From the NCBI RefSeq assembly GCF_006151805.1, contig NZ_VDDA01000006.1:186001-250000 (forward strand): DNA of 64,000 nucleotides. The letters are read 5' to 3'. Below are positions 17,791-31,346 of this stretch, piece by piece (position 1 is the stretch's first letter; the number at the start of each line of letters is the position of its first letter). The notes under the pieces were generated by a model, which saw nothing but the letters and a program-made list of their open reading frames with translations, made no database searches and was not told the origin of the DNA. Position numbers and translations under genes: made by a program. This DNA comes from Methylobacterium terricola. Lineage in GTDB: Bacteria > Pseudomonadota > Alphaproteobacteria > Rhizobiales > Beijerinckiaceae.

Positions 17791-18102
17791 ATGGTAGTCC
17801 GTCGTCGCGCCCGTGCCGTCCTGTTGCCGCTCGGCCTCTACGCCGTGTCGATCCTCGTGGTCGGCTACTTCCTGCACGAGGCCGAGAGCGGAAGCCGCGG
17901 CCTCGAAGCCAAGCGGGCCCTGAAGATCCAGGCCTACAACCTCCAGCAGGAGCTCGACGCCACCAAGGCCGACCGGGGCGAGTGGGAGCGCCGCGTCGCC
18001 CTGCTGCGCAGCGACCAGATCGACCGCGACCTCCTGGAGGAGCGGGCCCGGGTGGTGCTCGGCCGCGTCCACCCGAACGACGTCGTCATCATCAATCCCT
18101 GA
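17791..18102 (+). CDS. ftsB: Septum formation initiator (FtsB/DivIC family)
   Basis: A 103-residue protein with a short cytoplasmic N-terminus (MVVRRRARA), one membrane helix VLLPLGLYAVSILVVGYFL (residues 10-28) and a periplasmic coiled coil (RALKIQAYNLQQELDATKAD), then a region ending RARVVLGRVHPNDVVII, the usual FtsB/DivIC layout. FtsB with FtsL and FtsQ bridges early and late divisome proteins. In alphaproteobacteria it commonly lies between eno and pdhA, as here; 111 bp separate it from pdhA, so they may be separately transcribed. Confidence 0.88.
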   Translation: MVVRRRARAVLLPLGLYAVSILVVGYFLHEAESGSRGLEAKRALKIQAYNLQQELDATKADRGEWERRVALLRSDQIDRDLLEERARVVLGRVHPNDVVIINP

Positions 18103-18213
18103 CGGCGACCGGGCGTCATCCCCAGGCAGCGGCTTTCGGCCCCAAACCGCTCGATTTGCGCAGGCACCTGCCCTAGAACCGGTCCCATAAGGGTAGCAGC
18201 CGGGAGGGTGCCG

Positions 18214-19257
18214 ATGGATGCCGCGAAAGAGGCCCGCCGCGGGAACGACAAGACCCGCGAGAAGGCGGCCCCGCCGCCCTCGGCCTCGAACGTGCCGGCC
18301 TTCAGCCGGGACGAGGACCTGCACGCCTATCGCGAGATGCTGCTGATCCGCCGCTTCGAGGAGAAGGCCGGCCAGCTCTACGGCATGGGCCTGATCGGCG
18401 GGTTCTGCCACCTCTATATCGGCCAGGAGGCCGTGGTGATCGGGGTCCAGATGGCCTCGAAGGACGGCGACCAGGTCATCACCGGCTACCGCGACCACGG
18501 CCACATGCTGGCCTGCGGCATGGAGCCGAAGGGCGTGATGGCCGAGCTCACCGGCCGCAAGGGAGGCTATTCCCGCGGCAAGGGCGGCTCGATGCACATG
18601 TTCTCCCGCGAGAAGAACTTCTACGGCGGCCATGGCATCGTCGGCGCGCAGGTGTCGCTCGGCACCGGCATCGGCTTCGCCAACAAGTACCGCGGCGACG
18701 GCGCGGTCAGCCTGACCTACATGGGCGACGGTGCGGCCAACCAGGGCCAGGTCTACGAGAGCTTCAACATGGCGCAGCTGTGGAAGCTGCCCGTGGTCTA
18801 CGTGATCGAGAACAACCGCTACGCCATGGGCACCTCGGTCTCGCGGGCCTCGGCCCAGACCGACTTCTCGAAGCGCGGCGTCTCGTTCGGCATCCCGGGC
18901 GAGCAGGTCGACGGCATGGACGTGCGCGCCGTGCGCGAGGCGGCGACCCGGGCCATCGCCCATGCCCGCGACGGCGAGGGGCCCTACATCCTCGAGATGC
19001 AGACCTACCGCTACCGCGGCCACTCGATGTCCGACCCGGCCAAGTACCGGACCAAGGACGAGGTCGCCCGGATGCGCGAGGAATCCGACCCGATCGAGCA
19101 GGTCCGCAAGCGCCTGCTCGGGCCGCACAAGGTGGCGGAGGACGAGATCAAGGCGGTCGACGCCAAGGTGCGGGAGATCGTGAACGAGTCGGCGGATTTC
19201 GCCACCAGCGATCCCGAGCCGGATCCGTCCGAGCTGTGGACCGACATCCTGCTCTAG
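18214..19257 (+). CDS. pdhA: Pyruvate dehydrogenase E1 component, alpha subunit
   Basis: A 347-residue E1-alpha. With E1-beta and thiamine diphosphate it decarboxylates pyruvate and passes the acetyl group to lipoyl-E2. Seen: YREMLLIRRFEEKAGQLYG (about residues 42-60), GGKGGSMHMF-type segment (SRGKGGSMHMFSREKNFYGG), and the thiamine-diphosphate motif GDGAANQGQVYESFNMA ending in ENNRYAMGT. RYRGHSMSDP contains the phosphorylation-loop-like serine region. An ATG at 18214 with a GGGAGG site 6 bp upstream is chosen over the GTG at 18208. First gene of the PDH operon. Confidence 0.97.
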   Translation: MDAAKEARRGNDKTREKAAPPPSASNVPAFSRDEDLHAYREMLLIRRFEEKAGQLYGMGLIGGFCHLYIGQEAVVIGVQMASKDGDQVITGYRDHGHMLACGMEPKGVMAELTGRKGGYSRGKGGSMHMFSREKNFYGGHGIVGAQVSLGTGIGFANKYRGDGAVSLTYMGDGAANQGQVYESFNMAQLWKLPVVYVIENNRYAMGTSVSRASAQTDFSKRGVSFGIPGEQVDGMDVRAVREAATRAIAHARDGEGPYILEMQTYRYRGHSMSDPAKYRTKDEVARMREESDPIEQVRKRLLGPHKVAEDEIKAVDAKVREIVNESADFATSDPEPDPSELWTDILL

Positions 19258-19364
19258 CGCCCCTGCTCTGACGCCTCGGTCGTCCGCGCCGCGCGCGGAC
19301 GACCCCGCCCCTTTCGGCCGGCGCCCGACCGGCGCGCCCCAAACCCGGATCGACAGAGTCCCCC

Positions 19365-20822
<1,458 letters not shown>

Positions 20823-20842
20823 GCGGTCCGGAGAAGGATGCC

Positions 20843-21127
20843 ATGGCAGAGGACGAACCCCGCTTCGAGGCCCTCGACATCCCGCCCGACGCCCTGGAGC
20901 AGGGCGGCATCGAGGTGCTGCGCGCCGCCGTGGTCGACGGCGCGGTGAGCGTCGCGCTCCGCCGCTCCTTCGACGACCCGGCGACCTGGGGTCGGTTCCT
21001 CATCGACCTCGCCCGCCAGGCGGCGCAGGTCTATGCCCGCGAGACCGAGCTGTCCGAGGAGGAGGCCTTCGCGCGCATCCGCGCCGGGATGGAGGCCGAG
21101 AGCCTCGATCCCGAGAGCTTCAACTGA
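20843..21127 (+). CDS. DUF5076 domain protein in the PDH operon
   Basis: A 94-residue acidic protein (IPPDALEQGGIEVLRAAVVD, then ARQAAQVYARETELSEEEAF) of the DUF5076 family, which is found within pyruvate dehydrogenase operons of Hyphomicrobiales. Function unknown; a small PDH accessory or regulator is an inference from context. ATG at 20843 with GGAGAAGG about 6 bp upstream is preferred; a GTG at 20819 overlapping the pdhB stop is an alternative. Nine bp separate it from the Uma2 gene. Confidence 0.8.
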   Translation: MAEDEPRFEALDIPPDALEQGGIEVLRAAVVDGAVSVALRRSFDDPATWGRFLIDLARQAAQVYARETELSEEEAFARIRAGMEAESLDPESFN

Positions 21128-21135
21128 GGCGTCCC

Positions 21136-21732
21136 ATGGCCGAGGCCGCGCCGCGTTGGGCCACCTATGCCGACCTCGAGGCGGTGCCGGACCACCTCGT
21201 GGCCGAGATCGTCGATGGCAGGCTCGAGACCCACGCGCATACGCTGCCGCGGCTCGGCGCCGCCCTCGCGGCCTTGGCCGGCGAGCTGGGGGCGCCGTTC
21301 TCCCGCGGACGCGGCGGTCCCGGCGGCTGGCTGTTCATGCCTCGGACCGAATTTCATTTCGGACGGCAGGTTCTGGTGCCCGATCTCGCCGGGTGGCGCC
21401 GCGAGCGCCTGTCGTCCGTCGACCCCGACGCGGCTTTCATCGATATTCCACCGGACTGGGTCTGCGAGATCCTGTCCCCCTCCACCGTCCGGCTCGATCG
21501 TGGGCCGAAGCGCCGGATCTACGCCGAGGCCGGCGTCGGCCATCTCTGGCTGCTCGATCCCGCCGTCGGCGTGCTCGAAGCCTTCGCCCTCACCGGCGGA
21601 CGCTGGCTGCTGCTCGGCACCGTGGCGCGCGGCCAGGCCGTATCCCTGGCGCCCTTCGACGCCGTCTCCTTCCCGCTCGACGACCTGTTCCCCTTCGACG
21701 ATCCGGCCGCCCCTCCTCCCGCCGAGACCTGA
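21136..21732 (+). CDS. Uma2-family (DUF820) restriction-endonuclease-fold protein
   Basis: A 198-residue Uma2/DUF820 protein. N-terminal YADLEAVPDHLVAEIVDGRL is the family start; the PD-(D/E)xK-like active site is visible as LVPDLAGWRRE (Asp), VCEILSPST (Glu) and KRRIYAEAGVGHLWLLDP (downstream Lys region). Uma2 proteins are abundant in cyanobacteria and some actinobacteria and have uncertain roles; nuclease activity is predicted from the fold. Its site, 4 bp before pdhC and 9 bp after DUF5076, inside the PDH operon, is unusual. GC and codon use match the neighbours, so the insertion is not recent or came from a similar genome. Confidence 0.87.
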   Translation: MAEAAPRWATYADLEAVPDHLVAEIVDGRLETHAHTLPRLGAALAALAGELGAPFSRGRGGPGGWLFMPRTEFHFGRQVLVPDLAGWRRERLSSVDPDAAFIDIPPDWVCEILSPSTVRLDRGPKRRIYAEAGVGHLWLLDPAVGVLEAFALTGGRWLLLGTVARGQAVSLAPFDAVSFPLDDLFPFDDPAAPPPAET

Positions 21733-21736
21733 ATCC

Positions 21737-23227
21737 ATGCCCATCAACGTCCTGATGCCCGCCCTGTCGCCGACGATGGAGAAGGGCAACCTCGCCAAGT
21801 GGCTCAAGAAGGAGGGCGACACCGTCAAGTCGGGCGACGTGCTCGCCGAGATCGAGACCGACAAGGCGACCATGGAGGTCGAGGCGGTCGACGAGGGCGT
21901 GCTCGCCAGGATCGTGGTGCCGGAGGGCACCGCCGACGTGCCGGTCAACGACCTGATCGCCCTCATCGCCGAGGAGGGCGAGGATCCCAAGAGCGTGCAG
22001 GCCGGCGGCAACGGGAAGGACAAGGCGCAGGCGCCCGCGACAGCCGAGACGTCCGAAGGGGCGAAGACGCGGGCGCCCGCCGGCAACGAGACGCCCGGCG
22101 GCGGCACGATGTCGTACGAGCGGGTCGACACCGCGCCGGAGGGCGCACGGCCGGCGGCAGATCAGGCCGGAGCTAAGCCGAACGGCGCGGCCGGGCACGC
22201 GGACGGTGGGCGCCTGTTCGCCTCGCCGCTCGCCCGCCGCATCGCCAAGCAGGAAGGCCTCGACCTCGGCGCGGTCCAGGGCTCCGGCCCGCACGGCCGG
22301 ATCATCGAGCGCGACGTCCGCGCCGCCATCGAGGGCGGAACGGCCAAGGCCGGTGCGGCGAAGCCGGCGGCCCAGCCCGCCCAAGGGGGGCAGGCGCCCC
22401 GGCAGGCCCCCGGCTCCGAGGCGCTGCCCGATGCGGCCCTGCCGGCCAAGCCCGCCACCACCGCCGGCGCCGCCCTGCCGCTCGGCCTCACCGCCAAGCA
22501 GGTGATGGGAATGTTCGAGCCGGGCTCCTACGAGGAGGTGCCCCTCGACGGCATGCGCAAGACCATCGCCAAGCGCCTGGTCGAGTCGAAGCAGACCGTC
22601 CCGCATTTCTACCTCTCCCTCGACGTCGAGCTCGACGCGCTGCTCTCGCTGCGCGAGCAGGTCAATGCCGGGGCGACGAAGGACAAGGACGGCAAGCCGG
22701 CCTTCAAGATCTCGGTCAACGACTTCGTCATCAAGGCCCTGGCGCTCGCCCTGCAGCGGGTGCCGGCCGCCAACTCCGTCTGGGCCGAGGACCGGATCCT
22801 GCGCTTCCGTCATTCCGATGTCGGCGTCGCGGTGGCGATCGACGGCGGCCTGTTCACCCCGGTGATCCGCCGCGCCGAGCAGAAGACCCTCTCGACCATC
22901 TCGGCCGAGATGAAGGACCTCGCCGCCCGCGCCCGGACCAAGAAGCTCAAGCCCGACGAGTACCAGGGCGGCACCACGGCGGTGTCGAATCTCGGCATGT
23001 TCGGCATCAAGTCGTTCGGAGCGGTCATCAACCCGCCCCACGGCACCATCCTGGCGGTCGGCGCCGGCGAGGCCCGGGTGGTCGCCAAGAACGGCGCCCC
23101 CGCGGTGGTTCAGGCGATGACGGTGACGCTCTCCTGCGACCACCGGGTGGTCGACGGGGCGCTGGGCGCCGAATTGCTCGCGGCTTTCAAGGGGCTGATC
23201 GAGAGCCCGATGGGGATGCTGGTCTGA
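21737..23227 (+). CDS. pdhC: Pyruvate dehydrogenase E2 (dihydrolipoyllysine acetyltransferase)
   Basis: A 496-residue E2. Residues 1-80 form one lipoyl domain ([20 protein letters not shown]; lysine in ETDKATMEV), then a flexible linker, the E3/E1-binding peripheral domain around 158-195 (ASPLARRIAKQEGLDLGAVQ and GPHGRIIERDV), and a second linker. The acetyltransferase core has SVNDFVIKALALALQRVP and ends with the catalytic SCDHRVVDGALGA (His and Asp). It transfers acetyl groups to CoA and forms the structural core of the complex. Starts 4 bp after the Uma2 stop, indicating one transcript. Confidence 0.97.
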   Translation: MPINVLMPALSPTMEKGNLAKWLKKEGDTVKSGDVLAEIETDKATMEVEAVDEGVLARIVVPEGTADVPVNDLIALIAEEGEDPKSVQAGGNGKDKAQAPATAETSEGAKTRAPAGNETPGGGTMSYERVDTAPEGARPAADQAGAKPNGAAGHADGGRLFASPLARRIAKQEGLDLGAVQGSGPHGRIIERDVRAAIEGGTAKAGAAKPAAQPAQGGQAPRQAPGSEALPDAALPAKPATTAGAALPLGLTAKQVMGMFEPGSYEEVPLDGMRKTIAKRLVESKQTVPHFYLSLDVELDALLSLREQVNAGATKDKDGKPAFKISVNDFVIKALALALQRVPAANSVWAEDRILRFRHSDVGVAVAIDGGLFTPVIRRAEQKTLSTISAEMKDLAARARTKKLKPDEYQGGTTAVSNLGMFGIKSFGAVINPPHGTILAVGAGEARVVAKNGAPAVVQAMTVTLSCDHRVVDGALGAELLAAFKGLIESPMGMLV

Positions 23228-23259
23228 GTCCCGCCGCCCCGCCCTCCCCGGAGACCTGA

Positions 23260-24699
23260 ATGTCCGACACCTACGACGTCCTCATCATCGGCGCCGGTCC
23301 CGGCGGCTACGTGGCGGCGATCCGGGCCGCCCAGCTCGGCTTCAAGACGGCGGTGGTGGATCGCGAGCATCTGGGCGGCATCTGCCTCAACTGGGGCTGC
23401 ATCCCGACCAAGGCGCTGCTGCGCTCGGCCGAGATCTACCACTACATGCAGCACGCCAAGGATTACGGCCTGTCGGCGGACAATGTCCGGTTCGATACGG
23501 CCGCCATCGTCAAGCGTTCGCGCGGCGTCTCCGGCCGGCTCAACGGCGGCGTCGGCATGCTGTTGAAGAAGAACAAGGTCGACGTGATCTGGGGCGAGGC
23601 CGCGATCGAGGCCGCGCCGAAGGGCAACGCCGCCGGACGGGTCGTGGTCAAGGAGACCAGGCGCGCCGAGGCGCCGAAGGGCGCCAAGGCCGCCGGCACC
23701 TACCAGGCCAAGCACATCATCGTGGCGACCGGCGCCCGGCCGCGGGCGATCCCCGGCATCGAGCCCGATAAGAAGCAGATCTGGACCTATTACGAGGCCA
23801 TGGTCCCGGAACAGATGCCCAAGAGCCTGCTGGTGATGGGCTCGGGCGCGATCGGCATCGAGTTCGCCTCGTTCTACCGCACCATGGGGGCCGAGGTGAC
23901 GGTGGTGGAATTGCTGCCGCAGATCCTGCCGGTGGAGGACCACGAGATCGCAGCCCACGCCCGCAAGCGCTTCGAGAAGCAGGGCATCAGGATCCTCACC
24001 GGCGCCAAGGTGACGAAGGTCGAGAAGGGGGGCGATTCGGTCACCGCGACGGTCGAGACTGAGGGCGGCAAGACGCAAACCCTCACGGCGGAGAAGCTGA
24101 TCTCGGCGGTCGGCGTCGTCGGCAACGTCGAGACGCTCGGCCTGGAGGCGCTCGGCGTCACCATCGAGCGCGGGATCGTCGCGACCGACGGGCTCGGGCG
24201 CACCAACGTGCCGGGGATCTATGCCATCGGCGACGTCGCCGGCCCGCCGATGCTCGCCCACAAGGCCGAGCACGAGGGCGTGCTCTGCGTCGAGACCATC
24301 AAGGGCCTGCACACCCACCCGATGGACAAGGGCAAGATCCCGGGCTGCACCTACTGCCAGCCGCAGATCGCGTCCGTCGGCCTCACCGAGGCGAAGGCCA
24401 AGGAGCAGGGCTTCGACGTGCGCGTCGGCCGCTTCCCCTTCGCGGGCAACGGCAAGGCGATCGCGCTGGGCGAGCCCGACGGCCTGGTGAAGACGATCTT
24501 CGACCGCAAGACCGGCCAGCTGCTCGGCGCCCACATGGTCGGGGCCGAGGTGACGGAGCTGATCCAGGGCTACGTCGTGGCGATGAATCTCGAGACCACC
24601 GAGGAAGAGCTGATGCACACGGTCTTCCCGCACCCGACCCTCTCGGAGATGATGCACGAGAGCGTGCTCGACGCGTATGGGCGGGTGATCCACAGCTGA
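23260..24699 (+). CDS. lpdA: Dihydrolipoyl dehydrogenase (E3)
   Basis: A 479-residue flavoprotein that re-oxidises dihydrolipoamide with NAD. FAD motif IIGAGPGGYVAAIRAAQLG (residues 9-27), redox disulfide in GGICLNWGCIPTKALL, second dinucleotide motif LLVMGSGAIGIEFASF, FAD-binding YAIGDVAGPPMLAHKA and the C-terminal catalytic HPHPTLSE-type segment (VFPHPTLSEMMHESVLDAYG). Lies 32 bp after pdhC; last gene of the PDH operon and probably dedicated to it. A second E3 for 2-oxoglutarate dehydrogenase would be expected elsewhere. Confidence 0.96.
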   Translation: MSDTYDVLIIGAGPGGYVAAIRAAQLGFKTAVVDREHLGGICLNWGCIPTKALLRSAEIYHYMQHAKDYGLSADNVRFDTAAIVKRSRGVSGRLNGGVGMLLKKNKVDVIWGEAAIEAAPKGNAAGRVVVKETRRAEAPKGAKAAGTYQAKHIIVATGARPRAIPGIEPDKKQIWTYYEAMVPEQMPKSLLVMGSGAIGIEFASFYRTMGAEVTVVELLPQILPVEDHEIAAHARKRFEKQGIRILTGAKVTKVEKGGDSVTATVETEGGKTQTLTAEKLISAVGVVGNVETLGLEALGVTIERGIVATDGLGRTNVPGIYAIGDVAGPPMLAHKAEHEGVLCVETIKGLHTHPMDKGKIPGCTYCQPQIASVGLTEAKAKEQGFDVRVGRFPFAGNGKAIALGEPDGLVKTIFDRKTGQLLGAHMVGAEVTELIQGYVVAMNLETTEEELMHTVFPHPTLSEMMHESVLDAYGRVIHS

Positions 24700-24796
24700 G
24701 GCCCACACCGCTCTTCCAGCCACGCAACCCAGCTTTGCCGCGAACCGGAAGGCCCGGCTCGGTGTTGACGCTTCGTAAAAGAGCCGGAGAGGTCGA

Positions 24797-25078
24797 ATGT
24801 CGATGCCGTTGATCCGCGCCGTCACCCTGGCGGCAGCGGCCGGAGCCGTCATGGGTCTGGTGCCCGTCGAGGCGAGCGCGCAGGGAACCGAGCGGCAGCG
24901 CCTGGCCTGCATGACCGACGCCATGACGTTGTGCTCGCGCGACGTGCCGGACAGCCGGCGCATCGAGCGCTGCCTGCGCCGCAACTACGACCGCATCAGC
25001 GCCCCGTGCCAGGGCGAGCTGGATGCGGCGAGCGCCGCCGCGAACCCCAATGCCGGGGTGCCCGGCACGAGTCGCTGA
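24797..25078 (+). CDS. Small secreted Cys-rich (GLG1-repeat-like) protein
   Basis: A 93-residue protein with a signal peptide (VTLAAAAGAVMGLVPVEASA, cleavage near residue 29) and one repeat with four cysteines spaced as in the Cys-rich GLG1-like repeat: LACMTDAMTLCSRDVP then RIERCLRRNYDRISAPC. Two disulfides in the periplasm are likely. A good ribosome site (GGAGAGG) precedes the ATG. Role unknown; it stands alone 97 bp after lpdA. Confidence 0.7.
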   Translation: MSMPLIRAVTLAAAAGAVMGLVPVEASAQGTERQRLACMTDAMTLCSRDVPDSRRIERCLRRNYDRISAPCQGELDAASAAANPNAGVPGTSR

Positions 25079-25234
25079 GTGTCCCGGCGCCGCGAGGTCC
25101 GGTCTCTCGCCGGTCTCCCGTTCCGTGTCGCCGCGATGGTCAGCGCCGAGGGGCCGGGCTAATCTCGTTCCCGCGCGAGACGGCGCGGCGCCGACGGCCA
25201 TGACCGCACGGCGACCTCGAACGGGAGGAACACC

Positions 25235-25756
25235 ATGGTGCGGACGGAAATCTGCTCGCGGCGCGTGCTGCTCGCGGGCATGAGCGCGGGCTTGGGCGCG
25301 GGCCTGGCGATTCCGGTGCTCGCCGCCGGAACGGGCGCGGCGCAGGCCGCGGATGAGAGCGAAACCGTTGCCAGGGACATCGTGGCAAGGCAGCTCGAGG
25401 CCCTGCGGGTCGCGATCGTGGACGGCGACGCCAAGGCGCTCGACGCCCTCACCCATCCGCAGCTCAGCTATGGCCATTCGAGTGGGCGCAAGATCGAGAC
25501 CAAGGCTCAGTTCATCGCCAGCCTCGCCGGCAAGACCAAATACAAGTCGCTCGCCTATTCGGAACAGTGGATTCAGGTCGTCGGCGACACCGCCACGGTC
25601 CGTCACGTCTGGGACGGCGCCGACATCCTGCCCAACGGCGAGACCGGACGCTCCTACATCGCCGTGATGCAGGTCTGGCTGAAGGAGAGCGGCACGACGA
25701 AGGATGGCATTTGGCGTCTGCTCGCCCGGCAGAGCTGCCCGCTCAAGCCGGCCTGA
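25235..25756 (+). CDS. Exported NTF2-like (SnoaL/DUF4440-type) protein
   Basis: A 173-residue protein with a twin-arginine-like signal (SRRVLLAGMSAGLGAGLAIP, residues about 8-27), then an NTF2-like domain starting ARQLEALRVAIVDGDAKALD and continuing LTHPQLSYGHSSGRKIETKA, VVGDTATVRHVWDG and GIWRLLARQSC. Such domains are cone-shaped pockets for small ligands or enzymes; no catalytic assignment is possible. Ribosome site GGAGGAAC lies just upstream of the ATG. Confidence 0.8.
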   Translation: MVRTEICSRRVLLAGMSAGLGAGLAIPVLAAGTGAAQAADESETVARDIVARQLEALRVAIVDGDAKALDALTHPQLSYGHSSGRKIETKAQFIASLAGKTKYKSLAYSEQWIQVVGDTATVRHVWDGADILPNGETGRSYIAVMQVWLKESGTTKDGIWRLLARQSCPLKPA

Positions 25757-25837
25757 CGACATCGGGAACGACAGTCAAGCTCGGGCGTTCTCGCTCGCCG
25801 CCGCGGGAAATCCCGCCGCGGCGCAGCGGGGGCGTGA

Positions 25838-26167
25838 GTGGTGCGGTCCGACCGGCAGGTGAGCACGATCAAACTGGTCGCCGAGGCCGTTCGCCTCGCG
25901 AGCAGCCTCGCCGTCAAGGAGATCACGCTGTTCTCCGGCGAGGTCGACCGGATCGTCCGGGTCGTGTCCGCCTACACCCTGTGGGGCGGCACGATCGTGC
26001 TTCTCGCCTGCGTCAGCGGCTTCCTGCTGCTGATGGCCCTCGTGAAGGGCTTGGGCGGGCTGATCGGCTCGGAGGCGGTCGCAGCGGTGATCGGTGCGGC
26101 GCCCTTCGCGGCTGCGGCGGTCCTGCTGACGGTCTGGGGCCTGAGGAAGATGGACGTGAGGCGCTGA
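25838..26167 (+). CDS. Two-helix membrane protein (phage-holin-superfamily-like)
   Basis: A 109-residue protein starting at GTG. An amphipathic N-terminal helix (VAEAVRLASSLAVKEITLFS) is followed by two hydrophobic hairpin helices (TLWGGTIVLLACVSGFLLLM and VIGAAPFAAAAVLLTVWGL) and a short basic tail. The layout matches the putative Actinobacteriophage-holin-III/DUF1469-type family that is common on bacterial chromosomes without phage context. Role unknown; no lysis genes are nearby. Start uncertain between the GTG codons at 25838 and 25841. Confidence 0.6.
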   Translation: MVRSDRQVSTIKLVAEAVRLASSLAVKEITLFSGEVDRIVRVVSAYTLWGGTIVLLACVSGFLLLMALVKGLGGLIGSEAVAAVIGAAPFAAAAVLLTVWGLRKMDVRR

Positions 26168-26334
26168 TCGACGCCGAGGCTGGCGCCGATTCGGCAGCGC
26201 GACGATGGACAGCGAGAGTTCGAGCTGAATCGCGCCCTGCCCCTCCGTGCCGCGTGCCGCCATGCACCGCAAGCATGGCCGTCGTGTCAGGCAGGGCGGT
26301 TGCGTTGTGCGGTGCAGCATGAGAAAACGTTTTC

Positions 26335-26423
26335 GCACCGCAGCGATGGCGTCGCGGCGGTGCAGCCCTCTTTGGGCGTTTCCTCCCTAGACTTCGGGCC
26401 GCCTCGCAAGGGCGGCCTTTTTT
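26335..26423 (+). ncRNA. Candidate trans-acting small RNA with CCUCCC motif
   Basis: Within a 476-bp gene-free gap: a stem GCACCGC (26335-26341) with GCGGTGC (26357-26363), a second stem GCCC (26365-26368) with GGGC (26374-26377), an unpaired stretch GTTTCCTCCCTAGACTTC containing CCTCCC (26382-26387), and an intrinsic terminator (26397-26423) ending in six Ts. Unpaired CCUCCC/CUCCUCCC motifs that mimic anti-Shine-Dalgarno sequence are known from alphaproteobacterial small RNAs of the alpha-r14 and cuckoo types; this layout resembles them. The 5' end is inferred and could lie a few tens of bases upstream, near GTGCGGTGCAGCATGAGAAA. No protein frame is plausible here. Confidence 0.55.
26397..26423 (+). 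terminator. Intrinsic terminator of the candidate small RNA
   Basis: GGCCGCC (26397-26403) and GGCGGCC (26411-26417) pair around a short TCGCAAG loop and are followed directly by TTTTTT (26418-26423). This is the most canonical rho-independent terminator in the window. Confidence 0.85.
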
Positions 26424-26643
26424 CTGTCTGCGCACGCTCATAGCCGAGCGGTGTCGCGGGCGACAAGCATAATCGTTCATTGCGCCGGGCCCATGCATCA
26501 CGGACGCCCGGCACTATCTTGCGTGATCACCTGTGCGGGGGCCCTCGTCGGTCTCCGGTCGGGAGAGGCGTCCTGTGCCGGGGTCCATGCCCATCGCCCG
26601 GCGCGGCGGTCGTGAGCGCCGCCGCACCGACCGATCCAAGGCC

Positions 26644-27632
26644 CTACCGCCCCAGGAACGCCGCCAGGTTGCGCCGGATACGGTCCAGCGGTGGCTCGCG
26701 CGTGTCCGGCAGGGCGAAGGGCTGGCCCGTGATCGTCTCGAAGGCGCTGACATAGGTGGCCGCGGTGTGGAGCACCACCTCGGGCGGGATCTCCGGCACC
26801 GGATCGCGGTAGGGATCGCAGCGGGCCGCGACCCAGTTGCGAACCACGTCCTTGTCGAAGCTCTCCGGCAGGGTGCCGGCCTCCAGGCGCTCCCCGTAGC
26901 TCCCGGCGAACCAGTAGCGGCTGCTGTCGGGGGTGTGGATCTCGTCGGCGAGCACGATCCGACCGTCGGAATCGGTGCCGAACTCGTACTTGGTGTCGGC
27001 GAGGATCAGGCCCCGCTCGGCCGCCATCGCCTGGCCGCGGGCGAACAGCGCCAGAGCCGCCTCCGACAGGGTACGCCACTGGTCCGCCGTCAGCAGCCCC
27101 CGCTCCAGGATCTCGGCTTCGGAGAGCGGCGCATCGTGGTCGCCGTGACCGGCCTTGGTGGTCGGCGTGATGATCGGCTGCGGCAGCTGCTGGTGCGGGT
27201 GCATCCCGTCCGGCAGGCGGTGGCCGTACATCTCGCGCTGGCCGGCCTTGTAGAGGGTCAGGATCGAGGTCCCGGTGCTGCCCGCGAGGTAGCCGCGCAC
27301 CACGATCTCGACCGGCAGGATGGTGAGCCGCCTTCCCACCACCACGTTCGGGTCGGGATAGGCGAGCACGTGGTTGTCGCAGATGTCCCGCGTCGCCTCG
27401 AACCAGTAGCGGGCGGTCTGGGTCAGGACCTGGCCCTTGAGCGGGATCGCCGCCAGTTCCCGGTCGAAGGCGCTCAACCGGTCGCTGGTGATCAGGATCC
27501 GCCGCCCGTCGGGCAGGTCGTAATTGTCCCGCACCTTGCCGCGGTAGTGACCCGGCAGCTCCGGCAGGGTCGCCTCGGGCAGGACGTAGTCGGAGAAGGG
27601 CGCGAGCGCGGCCGTGTCCATCGTTGTCACCA

Positions 27633-27633
<1 letters not shown>
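26644..27633 (-). CDS. purC: Phosphoribosylaminoimidazole-succinocarboxamide synthase
   Basis: A 329-residue SAICAR synthase of the longer type. It joins CAIR and aspartate with ATP in purine synthesis. Seen: [20 protein letters not shown] (residues about 32-51, ATP loop), [12 protein letters not shown] (substrate-binding arginine), [10 protein letters not shown] and [15 protein letters not shown]. Its ATG at 27633 overlaps the gyrB TGA by one base (TGATG), so its translation is probably coupled to gyrB; a second ATG at 27621 is possible. A GCGGCG/CGCCGC hairpin near 26604-26624 may terminate it. Confidence 0.95.
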
Positions 27634-31318
<3,685 letters not shown>

Positions 31319-31346
31319 GGCGAGATTCCTCCTGGAGGCGAGTGAC

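Noticed and set aside
25838..26167. Phage holin and a possible prophage remnant
   Set aside because: Only one holin-like membrane protein is present, with no lysin, terminase or structural genes; such proteins are common on chromosomes.
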